A stretch of 64,000 bases of DNA from Desulfurella amilsii (GTDB lineage Bacteria > Campylobacterota_A > Desulfurellia > Desulfurellales > Desulfurellaceae), in assembly GCF_002119425.1 (NCBI RefSeq), contig NZ_MDSU01000018.1, positions 1,145,501-1,209,500 on the forward strand. Reading direction: 5' to 3'. Shown piece after piece: positions 61,871 to 64,000 of the stretch. The notes below the pieces were generated by a model. The model worked only from the letters and a program-made list of their open reading frames with translations, had not been told where the DNA came from and did not search any database. Position 1 is the first letter of the stretch. Every line of letters starts with the position of its first letter. The translations under genes were made by a program, and so were the position numbers.

Positions 61871-63149
61871 AGATATAAATGTTGGGATTTTTGGACTGGG
61901 TACTGTGGGCTGCGGTGTTGTAAAAATTTTGCAGGATAATGCCGATGTAATAAGAAAGCGGCTGGGTTTTGGCATAAATATTAAAAAAGTGTTTTCACAC
62001 ACCTCAAAATGCAAGAATTTATTAACGAACTATACTTATACCAAAGATTACAAAGAGTTATTTGACGAGCGTATAGATATTGTGCTTGAGCTAATTGGCG
62101 GCATTGATGTGGCACGCAGGTTTGTTATAGAGGCTATTGAACACAAGAAAAACATCGTTAGTGCAAATAAGGCGCTTTTGGCAAACTACGGCGTTGAGAT
62201 TTTTTCGAAAGCAGCTAAAAATGGCGTTAAAATAGGTTTTGAAGCTTCCGTTGCAGGCGGTGTGCCCATTATAAAGATTATCACAAGAGACTTGATGGCA
62301 AACAACATAAAAAGCATAAAAGCGATTGTAAACGGCACATGCAACTATATATTAAGTCAGATGTTTGAAACACATGAGTCTTTTGAAACTATCTTAAACA
62401 AGGCAATTAAAGAAGGCTATGCCGAACGCGACCCTTCGTTTGATATAGATGGCATCGATTCGGCACAAAAGATGGCAATCTTGGCTGCCATAAGTTTTAA
62501 CGCAAAAATTGAAGAAAAAGATGTTTATGTTGAAGGTATAAGGGATATTGACTTTATTGACATAGATTTTGCACGACAGTTAGGCTATAGAATAAAGCTT
62601 TTGGGTATTGCAAGTATGAAAAACGAGCGTCTGCTTGTGCGCGTTGCGCCTTATTTTGTAGAAGCAGAAAATATATTGGCTAAAGTTGATGGTGTGTACA
62701 ATGCGATCAGCGTTATCTCAGATATGACAGGTCAGACTACATATGTGGGCAAAGGCGCAGGTAGTTTGCCAACGGCCTCATCTGTGGTGGCAGATATTAT
62801 TGATATTGCCAAAGACTTTGAATCTGGCAAAGTAAAAGATACGCTTTCAAAGGGTGTTTTTGAGAAAACGGAGTTTGTGGATATTGACAGCCTTGAGTCT
62901 CATTTTTATATAAGATTTAGCGTTATAGACAGCGTTGGGGTGCTTGCAAATATTGCCTATGTTTTAAGCAAATATGATATTAGCATAAAAAGCGTTGTAC
63001 AGACGGGAAAGGGTTTGGATGTGGTGCCGCTTTTGGTTTTGACGCATAAAGCTAAAGAGTCCAATATTAAAAAAGCGATTCTAGAGATTGAGCAAGACCA
63101 TAAAAGTATAATCAAAAATGGCACTGTTTTAATTAGAGTTTTGGAATAA
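61863..63149 (+). CDS. hom: Homoserine dehydrogenase
   Basis: The enzyme reduces aspartate-semialdehyde to homoserine for threonine and methionine. The start is the ATG at 61863, seven bases after AAGGAG. The 428-residue protein has the nucleotide loop VGIFGLGTVGCGVV, ANKALLANYG, EASVAGGVPII, IVNGTCNYILSQM and GIDSAQKMAILA, then a C-terminal ACT domain (about 345-428, YIRFSVIDSVGVLANIAYVL) for feedback control by threonine (family knowledge). Confidence 0.96.
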   Translation: MGRDINVGIFGLGTVGCGVVKILQDNADVIRKRLGFGINIKKVFSHTSKCKNLLTNYTYTKDYKELFDERIDIVLELIGGIDVARRFVIEAIEHKKNIVSANKALLANYGVEIFSKAAKNGVKIGFEASVAGGVPIIKIITRDLMANNIKSIKAIVNGTCNYILSQMFETHESFETILNKAIKEGYAERDPSFDIDGIDSAQKMAILAAISFNAKIEEKDVYVEGIRDIDFIDIDFARQLGYRIKLLGIASMKNERLLVRVAPYFVEAENILAKVDGVYNAISVISDMTGQTTYVGKGAGSLPTASSVVADIIDIAKDFESGKVKDTLSKGVFEKTEFVDIDSLESHFYIRFSVIDSVGVLANIAYVLSKYDISIKSVVQTGKGLDVVPLLVLTHKAKESNIKKAILEIEQDHKSIIKNGTVLIRVLE

Positions 63150-63206
63150 AAGAGGTTATTTGATGATTTTTTTGTTTTGCATCTGACCAAAAAAGAGGTG
63201 TTTTGA

Positions 63207-64000
63207 ATGAATGATAAATTATGGGATGGACGCTTTAGTGTTCAAGAAGATAAGCTTATGGAGCAATTTTCACAAAGTATAAGCTACGATAAGCGTCTGT
63301 ATAAATATGACATAGCAGGCAGTATTGCCCATGTTAGAGGTTTAGAAAAGCAGTCAATTATTACTCAAGAAGAAGCGGGAAAAATTATTGACGGTTTGCA
63401 CAAGATAGAAAGACAGATTGAAACAGGCGAGTTTGATTTTGACCCGCAAGACGAAGACATACACATGGCAATAGAGCGCGCGCTCATTAATTTAATTGGA
63501 AAAACAGGGGGTAAACTCCATACTGCGCGTTCAAGAAATGATCAAGTAGCGCTTGATGAGCGTTTGTATTTAAGGGATGTAAGCATAAATATAATAGCAA
63601 AGCTTGACCTTTTGTTAAAAAATCTGGTGCTTTTTGCAAAAGAGCACATTGACGTAATTATACCTGGTTTTACGCACATGCAGCATGCTCAGCCAATCTT
63701 ATTTTCGCACTACATACTGGCTTTTTACGAAAAGTTTAAGCGCGATCAAGCGCGTTTTTTAGATACAATAAAGCGCATTGACATTATGCCGCTTGGGGCT
63801 GGGGCGCTTGCTGGTACAATCTGGCCTATTGATAGACACTACTTAAGCGGTTTGCTCCAATTTACACACATCTCTAAAAATTCTATCGATGCGGTATCAG
63901 ATAGAGATTTTATGATAGAATTTTTAAATAATTGCGCGATTTTTTCTATGCATGCTTCAAGATTGGCAGAAGACTTTATTATTTATTCTTCTCAGGAGTT
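63207..64000 (+). CDS. argH: Argininosuccinate lyase, 3'-truncated by window edge
   Basis: The frame opens with ATG at 63207 (MNDKLWDGRFSVQEDKLMEQ) after an AAGAGGTG ribosome-binding site and runs off the window. The visible 264 codons include DEDIHMAIERAL, the substrate-binding TARSRNDQVALDERL, HMQHAQPILFSHY and PLGAGALAGT. ArgH splits argininosuccinate into arginine and fumarate. The conserved GSSxMPxKKN loop lies beyond the window end. Confidence 0.96.
   Translation, partial: MNDKLWDGRFSVQEDKLMEQFSQSISYDKRLYKYDIAGSIAHVRGLEKQSIITQEEAGKIIDGLHKIERQIETGEFDFDPQDEDIHMAIERALINLIGKTGGKLHTARSRNDQVALDERLYLRDVSINIIAKLDLLLKNLVLFAKEHIDVIIPGFTHMQHAQPILFSHYILAFYEKFKRDQARFLDTIKRIDIMPLGAGALAGTIWPIDRHYLSGLLQFTHISKNSIDAVSDRDFMIEFLNNCAIFSMHASRLAEDFIIYSSQE

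Overview
The window is 64 kb of a low-GC (roughly one-third G+C) bacterial chromosome. Codon style, the split transketolase, FtsEX/EnvC, LPS-type heptosyltransferase and O-antigen genes point to a diderm anaerobe. My best guess is Campylobacterota or a related group of the Desulfurella/Hippea kind, but that rests on general resemblance, not on a marker-gene comparison. Gene density is very high in the first half, with stop/start overlaps almost everywhere.

Housekeeping left arm (1-28722). It opens inside gyrA, followed by a polyprenyl diphosphate synthase, hemA-hemC-hemD, a two-subunit transketolase, ftsE-ftsX-envC-like-ctpA-yibQ (division and cell-wall hydrolysis control) and tsaD. A minus-strand block of LPS-type genes follows: GT9, two GT4 and a radical-SAM/SPASM protein. 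Then comes a lysine/purine/sugar operon: lysA-dapF-dapA-dapB-purF-lipoprotein-(broken class II aldolase)-pgi-thioesterase. A probable methylthioinosine phosphorylase, MTA/SAH deaminase, ispE, spoVG and tRNA-Gln(UUG) close the arm.

Surface polysaccharide locus (29025-58153). It holds a GT4, a WbaP-type initiating transferase, two convergent O-antigen-ligase/polymerase-like membrane proteins, a Wzm/Wzt ABC exporter, GDP-mannose 4,6-dehydratase, an OafA-type acyltransferase and a two-domain GT2. It also holds a methyltransferase with a three-unit coiled-coil repeat, a three-module GT4 of 1260 residues, and a gtrB/methyltransferase/gtrA/GT-C module. This is a high-turnover region. Four copies or fragments of one short palindromic repeat sit at module boundaries. 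A 285-bp imperfect direct repeat flanks an inserted defence island. Decayed glycosyltransferase pieces lie in the direct repeats and at 53462-53566.

Defence island (about 42476-47640). This is a five-gene minus-strand operon of clearly higher GC: XRE regulator, C5-cytosine methyltransferase, NgoFVII-like PLD-fold endonuclease, Z1-domain ATPase and Vsr mismatch endonuclease. It has a near-consensus promoter overlapped by a dyad (likely autoregulated) and hairpin terminators at both ends.

Housekeeping right arm (58410-64000). prs, rplY and pth are followed by a nitronate-monooxygenase-family protein, hom and the 5' part of argH.

The most interesting signals are three. First is the methyltransferase/coiled-coil plus multi-GT pair, which resembles WbdD/WbdA chain-length control and has a recently expanded in-frame 105-bp repeat. 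Second is the Z1-containing restriction-modification operon and how it was inserted. Third is an FtsE homologue that has lost most of its catalytic signature residues.
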